Shown here: piece by piece, positions 1-7,619 of the stretch
Position numbering within the stretch: position 1 is the stretch's first letter
How the letters are laid out: the number at the start of each line of letters is the position of its first letter
Source of the DNA: Pseudomonadota bacterium
Lineage (GTDB): Bacteria > Pseudomonadota > Gammaproteobacteria > Burkholderiales > Rhodocyclaceae
DNA: 14,073 bases
Reading direction: 5' to 3'
Assembly (NCBI GenBank): GCA_021811225.1
Contig: JAJZPJ010000057.1
Span: 1-14,073, forward strand
Made by a program: the position numbers and the translations under genes
The notes under the pieces: generated by a model
Database searches by the model: none
The model's input: the letters and a program-made list of their open reading frames with translations, nothing else
Told to the model about the DNA's origin: nothing

Positions 1-1
1 G

Positions 2-115
2 CTGCTGCGCGAGATGGAGGCGACCGAGCGGGCCGACCAGTGCAACCACGGCCGACCGACCTGGACCCAATTGTCGCTCGCCGATCTCGACCGGCTGTTC
101 CTGCGCGGCAGATGA
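2..115 (+). CDS. mutL: DNA mismatch repair protein MutL, C-terminal end (partial)
   Basis: Reading from base 2 gives the last 37 residues of a protein that runs off the left edge. The segment contains the motif CNHGRPT, followed by a short tail ending LFLRGR and a TGA stop. This motif is typical of the C-terminal dimerisation domain of MutL, the ATPase that links MutS mismatch recognition to strand incision. A mutL-miaA gene order is common in Proteobacteria, which supports the call. Only the tail is visible, so nothing can be said about the ATPase domain or about the endonuclease motif. Confidence 0.85.
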   Translation: MLREMEATERADQCNHGRPTWTQLSLADLDRLFLRGR

Positions 116-132
116 AGTGCCTTCCCCCCAGC

Positions 133-217
133 CCCCTTCCCGAGGAAGGGGATGACCGCCGCTCGCATGGCTCGCAGGCCATGGCTGCCCTGCCTTGGGG
201 CGGCCCGGCGGCAGGGC
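133..217 (+). promoter_or_regulatory. Three successive hairpins in the mutL-miaA leader
   Basis: Three perfect inverted repeats lie back to back in the about 100-base gap. The first is an 8-bp stem with a CGA loop (133-140 with 144-151). The second is a 6-bp stem CATGGC/GCCATG (166-171 with 178-183). The third is an 8-bp stem GCCCTGCC/GGCAGGGC (187-194 with 210-217). The third stem covers the only purine-rich stretch in front of the miaA start at 219, so it could hide the ribosome binding site. The first stem has no T-run after it and so is a poor intrinsic terminator; its C-run/G-run makeup resembles dispersed REP-like intergenic repeats. Any function is inference. Confidence 0.5.
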
Positions 218-218
218 G

Positions 219-1199
219 ATGACGACTCCCAGCGACCGCCCGCAGGGCGCCGATCGGCGGCTACCGCCGGCCATCTTCCTCATGGGCCCCACCGCCAGCG
301 GCAAGACCGCGCTGGCGCTGGCGCTGGCCGAGCGGCTGCCGGTGGACATCGTCAGCGTCGATTCGGCCCAGGTGTTCCGCGACCTGGACATCGGCACCGC
401 CAAGCCCGACGCCGCCACGCAGGAACGCTTCCCCCATCGGCTGATCGATCTGATCAGCCCGGAGCAACGCTATTCGGCGGCGCAGTTTTGCGCTGACGCC
501 TTGCGCGAGATGGCGGCGAGCACAGAACGCGGCCGCGTGCCGCTCCTGGTCGGCGGCACGATGCTCTACTTCAAGGCGCTCGCCGAAGGCCTGGCCGATC
601 TGCCGCAAGCCGACCCGGCGCTGCGCGCCGAAATCGATAGCGATGCCGCCCGCCGCGGCTGGCCGGCGCTGCACGCCGAATTAGCCCGGCTCGATCCGGA
701 AACGGCGGCGCGCCTGCAGCCGAACGACGCCCAGCGCATCCAGCGCGCGCTCGAGGTGCTGACGCTGACCGGTCGGACGCTGAGCGCACTATTCACCACC
801 CAGCGCACCACCCAGCGCACGGACCCGCTGCCCTACCGGGTGCTGACGCTGGCACTGGTGCCGGGGGAACGCGCGGTGCTGCATGAACGCATCGCGCAAC
901 GCTTTGCCGCGATGCTCGACGCCGGCCTGGTCGCCGAGGTCGAGGGCCTGCGGCAGCGCTACCGCCTGAGCGCAGATCTGCCCTCGATGCGCAGCGTCGG
1001 CTATCGCCAGGTGTGGGAGATGCTGGAGGGACGGCTGGCGAGCGCCGAGCTTCTGGAGCGCGGCGTCTTCGCGACGCGCCAGTTCGCCAAGCGCCAGCTC
1101 ACCTGGCTCAGGAGGATGCCGGCCGAGACGCTGGATCCGCTGCGGCAGGAAATGAGCGGGCGGGCACTGGAACTCGTGCGCCGCTTCCTCGGGGCCTGA
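219..1199 (+). CDS. miaA: tRNA dimethylallyltransferase MiaA
   Basis: MiaA transfers a dimethylallyl group to N6 of A37 in tRNAs reading UNN codons, the first step towards ms2i6A. The 326-residue product has the P-loop GPTASGKT at residues 23-30, the substrate segment DSAQVFRDLDIGTAKP at 48-63, then PHRLID, LVGGTMLYFKAL, QRIQRALEVL and MRSVGYRQ, and near the C-terminus the basic stretch RQFAKRQLTWLRR. These are family hallmarks in the usual order, and the length is normal. The start at 219 is chosen because homologues begin shortly before the P-loop; an in-frame ATG at 195 is possible but lies inside the leader hairpins. The segment TTQRTTQRT comes from a 12-base tandem duplication at 794-817. 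The gene probably shares a transcript with mutL. Confidence 0.96.
   Translation: MTTPSDRPQGADRRLPPAIFLMGPTASGKTALALALAERLPVDIVSVDSAQVFRDLDIGTAKPDAATQERFPHRLIDLISPEQRYSAAQFCADALREMAASTERGRVPLLVGGTMLYFKALAEGLADLPQADPALRAEIDSDAARRGWPALHAELARLDPETAARLQPNDAQRIQRALEVLTLTGRTLSALFTTQRTTQRTDPLPYRVLTLALVPGERAVLHERIAQRFAAMLDAGLVAEVEGLRQRYRLSADLPSMRSVGYRQVWEMLEGRLASAELLERGVFATRQFAKRQLTWLRRMPAETLDPLRQEMSGRALELVRRFLGA
794..817 (+). repeat. 12-base tandem duplication inside miaA
   Basis: The unit caccacccagcg occurs twice in direct succession, followed by a partial cac. It adds four residues in frame (TTQR repeated) between the LTGRTLSALF segment and the DPLPYRV segment, a region likely to be a surface loop. 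It looks like a slippage event that kept the frame. Confidence 0.75.
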
Positions 1200-1210
1200 G
1201 CGCCCGCCGC

Positions 1211-2272
1211 TCAGACCACCGTGGTCTGCGCCTGACCGGGTTTGCGTTCCTCGATGCGGCCGATCACATGGACCGTTTCGCCGGCCGCCTGGAGCAGCCC
1301 GGCGGCGGCCGCCGCGTGCTCCTGCGCCACGACCACGGCCATGCCGATGCCGCAGTTGAAGACGCGATGCATCTCGGCGTCGGCGACCTGGCCTTCGCGC
1401 TGCAGCCACTGGAACAAGGGCGGCAGCGGCCAGCACTTGCGGTCGAGGGTCGCGGCGAGCGTCTCGGGCAGGATGCGCGGCAGATTCTCGGTCAGGCCGC
1501 CGCCGGTGATGTGCGCCATGCCCTTCACCGGCAGCGCCGCGATCAGCGCCAACAGCGGCTTCACGTAGATGCGCGTGGGCGCCATGACCGCGTCGATGAA
1601 CGGGCGGCCGTGGAAGTCGGCGGCGTAGTCGGCGGCACCGAGGCCGGCGCGCGCCAGGATCTTCCGGATCAGCGAATAGCCGTTGGAGTGGGCGCCGCTG
1701 GAAGCCAGCCCCAGCACCGCGTCGCCCGCCACGATGGTCCTGCCGTCGATGATCCGCGACTTCTCCACGGCGCCGACGGCGAAGCCGGCGAGGTCGTACT
1801 CGCCGTCCGGATACATGCTCGGCATCTCCGCCGTCTCGCCGCCGATCAGGGCGCAGCCGGCCAGCTCGCAGCCCTGGGCGATGCCCTGGATCACGGTCGC
1901 GGCGGTGCCGACGTCGAGCCGGCCGCAGGCGAAGTAGTCGAGGAAGAACAGCGGCTCTGCGCCTTGCACCAGGATGTCATTGACGCTCATCGCCACCAGG
2001 TCCTGACCGACGCCGTCGTGGCGGTCGAGCTGGAAGGCGAGCTTGAGCTTGGTGCCGACGCCGTCGGTGCCCGAGACCAGCACCGGCTCGCGGTATTTCT
2101 TGGACAGCTCGAACAGCGCGCCGAAGCCGCCGATGCCGGCCAGCACCTCGGGGCGCATGGTCCGGCGGGCAAAGGGCTTGATCCGCTCGACCAGGGCGTC
2201 GCCGGCATCGATATCGACGCCGGCGTCGCGATAGGTCAGAGGCAGATTGCCTGGGGCGGAAGATGAAGCCAT
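1211..2272 (-). CDS. purM: Phosphoribosylformylglycinamidine cyclo-ligase (AIR synthetase) PurM
   Basis: PurM closes FGAM to aminoimidazole ribotide using ATP, the fifth step of purine synthesis, in the cytoplasm. The 353-residue product carries TYRDAGVDI near the N-terminus (residues 13-21), the phosphate/substrate loop GTDGVGTKLK (68-77), SVNDILVQGAEPLFFLDYFA, GGETAEMP, the LASSGAHSNGYSL segment, HITGGGLTENLPR and the C-terminal FNCGIGM. All match the family in order and length. The ATG at 2272 is preceded by AGGA at six bases, so I prefer it to the in-frame extension further upstream, which would run into perM. The gene is divergent from perM and meets miaA tail to tail with 11 bases between the stops. 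PurN is not next to it. Confidence 0.97.
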   Translation of the reverse strand: MASSSAPGNLPLTYRDAGVDIDAGDALVERIKPFARRTMRPEVLAGIGGFGALFELSKKYREPVLVSGTDGVGTKLKLAFQLDRHDGVGQDLVAMSVNDILVQGAEPLFFLDYFACGRLDVGTAATVIQGIAQGCELAGCALIGGETAEMPSMYPDGEYDLAGFAVGAVEKSRIIDGRTIVAGDAVLGLASSGAHSNGYSLIRKILARAGLGAADYAADFHGRPFIDAVMAPTRIYVKPLLALIAALPVKGMAHITGGGLTENLPRILPETLAATLDRKCWPLPPLFQWLQREGQVADAEMHRVFNCGIGMAVVVAQEHAAAAAGLLQAAGETVHVIGRIEERKPGQAQTTVV

Positions 2273-2387
2273 TTGAGTTCCTGCGGGCTGGCGGCTAAAG
2301 TGTCGTCTTTTGTGTCGTCTTCTCGCGGCGCCGAAGCCGGCTGCCAGCCGCCATCGATCGCGATATTCGCCCGCAATTCTACCGGAA
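2273..2387. promoter_or_regulatory. Divergent purM/perM control region with a 10-base direct repeat
   Basis: This 115-base gap must hold the promoters for both purM (minus) and perM (plus). The 10-mer gtgtcgtctt occurs at 2300-2309 and again at 2312-2321, a 12-base period, on the purM side of the gap. A -10-like TAGAAT reads on the minus strand at 2381-2376, but I find no matching -35. I see no convincing classical PurR operator. The regulatory role is inference from position only. Confidence 0.35.
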
Positions 2388-3464
2388 ATGACCCCAGAAC
2401 GCGCCGACCGCCTGCAAACCCTGATCTGGAGCGTGCTCGGTCTGGCCATCCTGTGGCTGCTGTTCCTGCTCGGCCCCATCCTCTCGCCCTTCCTGCTCGC
2501 CGGCATCCTCGCCTACATCTGCGCGCCGCTGGTGGAACGGCTGGATAAGCTCGGCCTGCCGCGTCCGGCCGGCGTGCTCGCGGTGATGCTGCTGCTCACC
2601 ACGCTCCTGGCGCTCTTGGCGCTGATCCTGCTGCCGCTGGTGAACCAGGAGGCGCAGCAGTTGCTGGCGCGCCTGCCCGACGGCATCCGGCTGTTGAACG
2701 AGCAGCTGATGCCCTGGCTCAAGGAACGCTTCGGCATCACGCTGAAGCTCGATCCGACGACCTTGCCGCGACTCATCGCCGACAACCGCGACAGCAGCCA
2801 GTTGATCGCGCAAAAGCTGCTGGCCTCGCTGAAGATCGGCGGCATCGCCCTGTTCGGCATCGTCGCCAACCTGCTCCTGGCGCCGGTGGTGATGTTCTAC
2901 CTGCTGCGCGACTGGCATGGTTTGCTCTCCCGCCTGAGCTCAGCCATCCCCCGCCCCTGGCACGCCAAGACGCTGGCCATGGTGCACGAAATCAACGCCG
3001 TCCTGGCCGAATTCCTGCGCGGCCAGCTCTCGGTGATGCTGGCGCTGTCGCTCTATTACGGCCTCGGCCTGTGGATCGCCGGCATAGACTTCGCGGCGCC
3101 CTTGGGCATGCTCACCGGCATGCTGGTGTTCGTCCCCTACCTGGGCTACGCCACCGGCTTCAGCCTGGCGCTGGCGGTGGCGGCACTGCAGTCGGCCGGG
3201 ATGGCGCCGATCGTCGGCGTGCTGGCGGTCTATGCCATCGGCCAGGGCCTGGAGAGCTTCATCCTGACGCCCTGGCTGGTGGGCCAGCGCATCGGCCTGC
3301 ACCCGCTGGCGGTGATCTTCGCCCTGCTCGCCTTCGGCCAATTGTTCGGCTTCTTCGGCGTGCTCCTGGCGCTGCCGGTCTCGGCGGTCCTGCTGGTGGG
3401 CCTGCGCGAGGTCAGAACGCTCTATCTCGCGAGCCATTTCTATCGCGGCGAGGGCCGTTCGTGA
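2388..3464 (+). CDS. AI-2E family transporter / PerM-like permease
   Basis: The 358-residue product is an inner-membrane protein of the AI-2E exporter-like superfamily (PF01594). Long hydrophobic segments sit near residues 15-45 (ILWLLFLLGPILSPFLLAGI), 60-85, 160-180, 215-245 and 245-330. Between the second and third lies a soluble stretch with DPTTLPRLI, as expected for the family. The family-typical motifs VPYLGYATG and GQGLESFILTPWLVG followed by IGLHPLAVI are present. Substrates vary in this family (AI-2, Na+/H+ exchange, unknown), so no substrate should be assumed. The start at 2388 gives the normal N-terminus just before the first helix. Its stop overlaps the hda start by 4 bases (GTGA), which implies cotranscription with hda. 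Confidence 0.9.
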   Translation: MTPERADRLQTLIWSVLGLAILWLLFLLGPILSPFLLAGILAYICAPLVERLDKLGLPRPAGVLAVMLLLTTLLALLALILLPLVNQEAQQLLARLPDGIRLLNEQLMPWLKERFGITLKLDPTTLPRLIADNRDSSQLIAQKLLASLKIGGIALFGIVANLLLAPVVMFYLLRDWHGLLSRLSSAIPRPWHAKTLAMVHEINAVLAEFLRGQLSVMLALSLYYGLGLWIAGIDFAAPLGMLTGMLVFVPYLGYATGFSLALAVAALQSAGMAPIVGVLAVYAIGQGLESFILTPWLVGQRIGLHPLAVIFALLAFGQLFGFFGVLLALPVSAVLLVGLREVRTLYLASHFYRGEGRS

Positions 3465-4135
3465 CGCGCCAGCTGCTGCTCGACATCCGGCCGAACGAGC
3501 CGCCCAGCCTCGACAATTTCGTCGGCGACGGCAACGCCGAACTGCTCGCGCGCCTGGCCGGGCTCGGCGATCCTGGGGTATTCGACCAGGTCTACCTATG
3601 GGGACCATCAGGCAGCGGCCGCAGCCATCTGCTCCGGGGCGCCCGTGCCCGCGCCCGCGCCCGCCCGGTGCTGATGATCGACGGCGCCGCACTCGATCGG
3701 GAACTCATCCCCCTGCCGGGCAGCCTGGTGATCGTAGACGACGTCGATCGGCTCTCCGACACCGCCCAGGTCACCCTGTTCCGCACCTTCAACGCCGCCC
3801 GTCTGGTCGGCCTGGCGCTGCTCCTGGCCGGTCCGACCCCGCCCTTGCATCTTAGCTTGCGCGAGGATCTGCGCACCCGCATCGGCGCCGCCCTGGTCTA
3901 TGAGGTGAAGCCGCTGTCGGACGCGGACAAGGCCGACGCGCTGAGACAACATGCCAGGGCCCGCGGCATGCGGATCGAAGAGCACCTGATCGACTATCTG
4001 CTGCACCACGGCCGCCGCGATCTGCCCTCGCTCCTGGCGGTGCTCGATGCGTTAGACCGCGCCTCGCTGGAACAGCAACGGCCGCTGACCCTGCCGCTGC
4101 TGCGCGAAACATTGCAAACCACTCTGGATTTATGA
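3461..4135 (+). CDS. hda: DnaA regulatory inactivator Hda
   Basis: Hda is a short AAA+ protein that, bound to the DNA-loaded sliding clamp, stimulates ATP hydrolysis by DnaA and so limits re-initiation of replication. The 224-residue product starts with a clamp-binding peptide QLLLDI (residues 4-9), comparable with QLSLPL of E. coli Hda. It has a Walker A LWGPSGSGRSH (46-56) with the Arg-Ser ending typical of Hda rather than Lys-Ser/Thr, a Walker B VIVDDVD (90-96), and the segment LREDLRTRI then YEVKPLSDADKADAL. There is no DNA-binding domain IV, which separates it from DnaA. The start is GTG at 3461, with GAGGG six bases upstream and the clamp motif immediately after it. The gene overlaps perM and the HAD gene at its two ends. 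Confidence 0.9.
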   Translation: MTRQLLLDIRPNEPPSLDNFVGDGNAELLARLAGLGDPGVFDQVYLWGPSGSGRSHLLRGARARARARPVLMIDGAALDRELIPLPGSLVIVDDVDRLSDTAQVTLFRTFNAARLVGLALLLAGPTPPLHLSLREDLRTRIGAALVYEVKPLSDADKADALRQHARARGMRIEEHLIDYLLHHGRRDLPSLLAVLDALDRASLEQQRPLTLPLLRETLQTTLDL

Positions 4136-4806
4136 CCATGGATCTCGTGCTCTTCGACCTCGACAACACGCTGCTCTCGGGCGACAGCGACTTCGAATGG
4201 GCGCAGTTCCTGATCGACAAGGGAGTGCTCGACCGCGAGGTGCAGGAAGCGAAGAACCAGGAGTTCTACGAGCACTATCAGGCCGGCACCCTGGACATCC
4301 ACGCCTTCCTCGATTTCCAATTGATGCCCCTGTCGCGCCACGAACGCCATGAACTCGACGAGTGGCATCAAGAGTTCATGGCCGCGCGCATCCGCCCGAT
4401 GATCGGACCGGCGGCGCAGGCGCTGGTCAAACGCCATTTCGACCAAGGCGCGCTGACCGCCATCGTCACCGCCACCAACAGCTTCGTCACCGGACCGATC
4501 GCGCAAGCGTTCGGCATCCCGCATCTGATCGCCACCGTCGCCGCCCAGGAGCCGACGGGCGGCCGTTTCAGCGGCCGGGTGCGCGGACTGCCCTCGTTCC
4601 GGGAGGGCAAGATCGCCCGTGTCGAGGCCTGGCTGGAAGCGCTCGGACTGTGGTGGGGCAGCTTCGAGCGCAGCTTCTTCTACAGCGATTCCTTGAACGA
4701 CCTGCCGCTTCTCGTCAGGGTCAGCGACCCGGTCGCGGTCGATCCCGACCCGACCCTGAGACGCCACGCCGAACGTCACCACTGGCCGATCCTCAGCCTG
4801 AGATAG
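4132..4806 (+). CDS. HAD superfamily IB phosphatase (SerB-like hydrolase)
   Basis: The 224-residue product is a haloacid-dehalogenase-type phosphatase of subfamily IB. Motif I is FDLDNT with nucleophile D9 and D11; motif II is the Thr in IVTATNS; motif III is likely the Lys of FREGKIARV; motif IV is YSDSLNDLP with D186 and D190. The length and the FDLDNTLLSGDSDFEWAQF beginning match a family common in Beta- and Gammaproteobacteria that is often misnamed phosphoserine phosphatase. The physiological substrate is unknown. The start at 4132 overlaps the hda stop (ATGA); an ATG at 4138 is equally plausible and gives MDLVLFDLD. It is the last gene of the perM-hda-HAD group, followed by a 100-base gap. 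Confidence 0.88.
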   Translation: MTMDLVLFDLDNTLLSGDSDFEWAQFLIDKGVLDREVQEAKNQEFYEHYQAGTLDIHAFLDFQLMPLSRHERHELDEWHQEFMAARIRPMIGPAAQALVKRHFDQGALTAIVTATNSFVTGPIAQAFGIPHLIATVAAQEPTGGRFSGRVRGLPSFREGKIARVEAWLEALGLWWGSFERSFFYSDSLNDLPLLVRVSDPVAVDPDPTLRRHAERHHWPILSLR

Positions 4807-4906
4807 CCGCAGCGACAGGGCGGATCCGCTCCCCGCCGTATGCCGGGGGCAGCACTTCCGGTATCATTGCGCCCTTCCGGGATTTTCCCGCTTCGTCCTT
4901 TCCCGA
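4807..4906 (+). promoter_or_regulatory. Probable pcnB upstream control region
   Basis: This 100-base gap holds a -10-like TATCAT at 4862-4867 without a clear -35, a perfect 10-base palindrome GCGGATCCGC near its left end, and a short hairpin CGGGA-TTT-TCCCG at 4878-4890 just upstream of the pcnB start. There is no good Shine-Dalgarno in front of pcnB. The hairpin may affect pcnB translation; this is inference. Confidence 0.3.
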
Positions 4907-6250
4907 ATGATCCGCAAGCTTCTGCGCCGCGTCTTCCGCGTCGCCACCGCGCCCGCCGGCATCGCGCCGGCGGTGATTCCGGTGGCGCGCCACGGCATCC
5001 ACCGCGAGCATATCTCCGCCGGCGCCCGCCGCACCTGCGAGGCGCTGCAGCAGGCGGGCCACCGCGCCTACGTGGTCGGCGGCGCGGTCAGGGACCTGAT
5101 CGCCGGCATCGTGCCAAAAGATTTCGACATCGCCACCGACGCCACGCCGGATCAGGTGCGCGCCCTGTTCCGGCGGGCGCGCATCATCGGCCGACGCTTC
5201 CAGATCGTGCACGTGATGCAAGGCGCCGAGACGCTGGAGGTGTCCACCTTCCGCGCCGCCCACGACGCCGACACGCAGAAGGACGAGCACGGCCGCGTGC
5301 TGCGCGACAACGTCTGGGGCTCGCAGGCCGACGACGCGGCGCGCCGCGACTTCACCATCAACGCGCTGTTCTACGATCCGGCCAGCGAGACCGTGCTCGA
5401 CTACCACCACGGCGTCGCCGACCTCAAGCAGAAAACGCTGCGCATCATCGGCGAGCCGCGCGCGCGCTACCGCGAGGACCCGGTGCGGATGCTGCGCGCC
5501 ATCCGTCTGTCGGCGAAGCTGGGACTCACCATCGATCCCGAGGCTAAGGCGCCGATCCGCGACATGGCTGCGCTGATGGAGAACGTGCCGGCCGCCCGGG
5601 TGTTCGACGAGATGCTGAAGCTGCTCTTTTCCGGCCACGCCGTCGAGTGCGTCAAGCGCCTGAGGGACGAGGGCCTGCACCACGGCCTGCTGCCGCTGCT
5701 CGACGTCATCCTGGAGCAGCCGCTGGGCGAGAAGTTCGTGATGCTGGCGCTGGCCAGCACCGACTCGCGCATCCGCGCGGGCAAGCCGACCTCGCCCGGC
5801 TTCCTGTTCGCCACCCTGCTCTGGAACGAGGTGCTGGCCAACTGGGAAGCGCGGATCAAGCGCGGCGAAGTGCGGATGCCGGCGCTGTTCGAGGCGATGG
5901 ACGAGGTGCTCGACCAGCAGTCCGAGAAGCTCGCGATCACCCGTCGCATCAGCGGCGACGTCAAGGACATCTGGGCGCTGCAGCCGCGCTTCGAGAAGCG
6001 CTCGGGCAAGAGCGCGCTGCGCCTGCTGGAGCAGCCGCGCCTGCGCGCCGGCTACGACTTCCTGCTGCTGCGCGCGCAAAGCGGCGAGGTGCCGATGGAA
6101 TTGGCCGAGTGGTGGACCAACTTCCAGAATGCCGAGGGCGAAGCCAGGATGGCCATGCTGCTGCCCGAGACGGGAACAAAGAAGCGCCGCAGGAAGCGCG
6201 CCCCGGGAGGCAAGAGTCGCGACGGCGGCGCGGTGGAACCGGCGGCATGA
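4907..6250 (+). CDS. pcnB: Poly(A) polymerase I PcnB
   Basis: PcnB adds 3' poly(A) tails to RNAs and so marks them for decay. The 447-residue product has the nucleotidyltransferase signature YVVGGAVRDL (residues 55-64), followed by the metal-binding pair in KDFDIAT (D72 and D74), then RRFQIVHV, RRDFTINALFYDP and the segment RYREDPVRMLRAIRLSAKLGL that starts the RNA-binding helical part. The C-terminus ends with a very basic tail (KKRRRKRAPGGKSR), typical of PAP I and not of the CCA-adding enzyme. Homologues share the lead-in RHGIHREHISAGARR, which supports the ATG at 4907. The stop overlaps folK by 4 bases (ATGA); pcnB-folK is also the order in E. coli, so the overlap probably couples the two. 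Confidence 0.95.
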   Translation: MIRKLLRRVFRVATAPAGIAPAVIPVARHGIHREHISAGARRTCEALQQAGHRAYVVGGAVRDLIAGIVPKDFDIATDATPDQVRALFRRARIIGRRFQIVHVMQGAETLEVSTFRAAHDADTQKDEHGRVLRDNVWGSQADDAARRDFTINALFYDPASETVLDYHHGVADLKQKTLRIIGEPRARYREDPVRMLRAIRLSAKLGLTIDPEAKAPIRDMAALMENVPAARVFDEMLKLLFSGHAVECVKRLRDEGLHHGLLPLLDVILEQPLGEKFVMLALASTDSRIRAGKPTSPGFLFATLLWNEVLANWEARIKRGEVRMPALFEAMDEVLDQQSEKLAITRRISGDVKDIWALQPRFEKRSGKSALRLLEQPRLRAGYDFLLLRAQSGEVPMELAEWWTNFQNAEGEARMAMLLPETGTKKRRRKRAPGGKSRDGGAVEPAA

Positions 6251-6729
6251 TCCGCGCTTACGTCGCCCTGGGCGCCAATCTCGGGCACCCGGCGGCAACC
6301 GTCAGAGCCGCGCTGGCGGCACTGTCCGGAATTCCCGAAGCGACGCTGGTCGCCGCCTCCTCCCTGTACCGAACCGTACCGCTGGGTCTGAAACACCAGC
6401 CCGACTTCATCAACGCGGTGGCGGCGGTCGACACCACGCTCGCCCCGCTCGCCCTGCTCGAGGCGCTGTTCGCCATCGAGGCGCGCTTCGGCCGCAGCCG
6501 CAGCGTCAAGAACGCGCCGCGCACGCTCGATCTCGACCTGCTGCTCTATGGCGAATCCCGTCTGGACGAGGCGCGGCTGACCCTGCCCCATCCGCGCATG
6601 CACGAGCGCGCCTTCGTGCTCGTGCCGCTGGCCGAACTCGCTCCGGAATGCCGCATTCCCGGACGGGCAGCGCTGAGCGAGCTGCTCGCGCTCTGCCGCG
6701 ACCAGGGCGTCGCCCGGCTCGAACCATGA
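6247..6729 (+). CDS. folK: 2-amino-4-hydroxy-6-hydroxymethyldihydropteridine pyrophosphokinase FolK
   Basis: FolK (HPPK) transfers pyrophosphate from ATP to 6-hydroxymethyl-7,8-dihydropterin, the step before dihydropteroate synthase in folate synthesis. The 160-residue product has the N-terminal LGANLGHP, the pterin-site stretch SSLYRTVPLG and QPDFINAV, and the catalytic signature NAPRTLDLDLLLYG with its two metal-binding aspartates, then LPHPRMHERAFVLVPLAELAP. Lengths and order match HPPK of the betaproteobacterial type, where NAP replaces the WGP of E. coli. The start overlaps the pcnB stop. About 70 bases separate it from panB. Confidence 0.95.
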   Translation: MIRAYVALGANLGHPAATVRAALAALSGIPEATLVAASSLYRTVPLGLKHQPDFINAVAAVDTTLAPLALLEALFAIEARFGRSRSVKNAPRTLDLDLLLYGESRLDEARLTLPHPRMHERAFVLVPLAELAPECRIPGRAALSELLALCRDQGVARLEP

Positions 6730-6798
6730 CCCGCTCAATGGCGCGAGGGCGGTGTATTCTGGGCGCCGTTTATTACATCTTCCGTTAGAGGTTCCCGC
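6730..6798 (+). promoter_or_regulatory. folK-panB gap with weak -10-like sequences
   Basis: The 69-base gap contains the -10-like hexamers TATTCT (6755-6760) and TATTAC (6771-6776), neither with a recognisable -35 at 16-18 bases. AGAGG about eight bases before the panB ATG is a usable ribosome binding site. A separate panB promoter is possible but weakly supported. Confidence 0.3.
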
Positions 6799-7611
6799 AT
6801 GAGCTATCTTGCCAACGACAAACCGGTGACGCTCTCGGAGTTCGCGCGCATGCGCGCCGCCGGCGAAAAGATCGCCACCCTCACCGGCTACGACGCGAGC
6901 TTCGCCGCGCTGCTCGATCGCTGCGGCGTGGACGCGATCCTGATCGGCGACTCGCTGGGCAACGTGCTGCAGGGCCACAGCACGACGCTGCCGGTGACCA
7001 TGGAGCAGATGGTCTATCACACCGAATGCGTGAGCCGCGGGGCGAAGCGCGCCTTCGTCGCCGCCGACATGCCCTGGGGCTCGTACCAGGAGAGTCCGGA
7101 GCTGGCGCTGCGAAACGCCTGCCGGCTGATGGCCGCGGGTGCCCAGATGGTGAAGCTCGAAGGCGGCGCGGTGATGGCCGACACCGTCCGTTTCCTCTCC
7201 GAGCGCGGCGTGCCGGTCTGGGCCCACCTGGGCCTGACGCCGCAGTCGGTGCACGCCCTGGGCGGCTACCGGGTGCAGGGCAAGGGCGAGGAGAACGCCC
7301 AGCGCATGAAGGACGACGCCCTGGCGCTGCAGCAGGCGGGCGCCGCGCTGCTGCTGATCGAGATGATCCCCGCCCAACTGGGCACGGAGCTGACCGCGCT
7401 GCTCGACATTGCCACCGTCGGCATCGGCGCCGGACCCGACTGCTCGGGCCAGGTGCTGGTGCTGCACGACATGCTGGGCATCTATCCGGGCAAGACCGCC
7501 CGCTTCGTCAGGAACTTCATGGCCGGCGCGGAGAGCATCGACGCCGCGGTCAGGGCCTACGTCGCCGCGGTCAAGGACGGCAGCTTTCCCGCCGCCGAAC
7601 ATTGCTATTGA
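6799..7611 (+). CDS. panB: 3-methyl-2-oxobutanoate hydroxymethyltransferase PanB
   Basis: PanB moves a hydroxymethyl group from 5,10-methylene-THF to 2-oxoisovalerate, giving ketopantoate, the first committed step of pantothenate (and hence CoA) synthesis. The 270-residue product shows the family blocks TLTGYDASFA, LIGDSLGNVLQGH (metal ligand D51), STTLPVT, the second metal block ADMPWGSYQ, MVKLEGG, VWAHLGLTPQSV and the catalytic stretch LIEMIPAQLG. Length is as usual. The gene lies eight bases before panC, so the two enzymes of the branch are made together; folate chemistry upstream (folK) supplies its cofactor. Confidence 0.97.
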   Translation: MSYLANDKPVTLSEFARMRAAGEKIATLTGYDASFAALLDRCGVDAILIGDSLGNVLQGHSTTLPVTMEQMVYHTECVSRGAKRAFVAADMPWGSYQESPELALRNACRLMAAGAQMVKLEGGAVMADTVRFLSERGVPVWAHLGLTPQSVHALGGYRVQGKGEENAQRMKDDALALQQAGAALLLIEMIPAQLGTELTALLDIATVGIGAGPDCSGQVLVLHDMLGIYPGKTARFVRNFMAGAESIDAAVRAYVAAVKDGSFPAAEHCY

Positions 7612-7619
7612 GAACCGCC

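Noticed and set aside
133..151. 8-bp GC-rich hairpin after mutL as an intrinsic terminator
   Set aside because: No T-run follows the stem, and miaA is probably cotranscribed with mutL.
2273..2506. Upstream extension of the purM frame by 78 codons
   Set aside because: It would overlap the start of perM, has no family similarity, and the ATG at 2272 has a good ribosome binding site and the expected N-terminus.
4793..6298. 501-codon open frame on the minus strand opposite pcnB
   Set aside because: Long antisense frames are expected in GC-rich coding DNA; the peptide is rich in Arg, His, Gln and Ala with no family motif, while the plus strand encodes PcnB clearly.
6052..7602. 516-codon open frame on the minus strand opposite folK and panB
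   Set aside because: Shadow of the real plus-strand genes; low-complexity composition and no recognisable motif.
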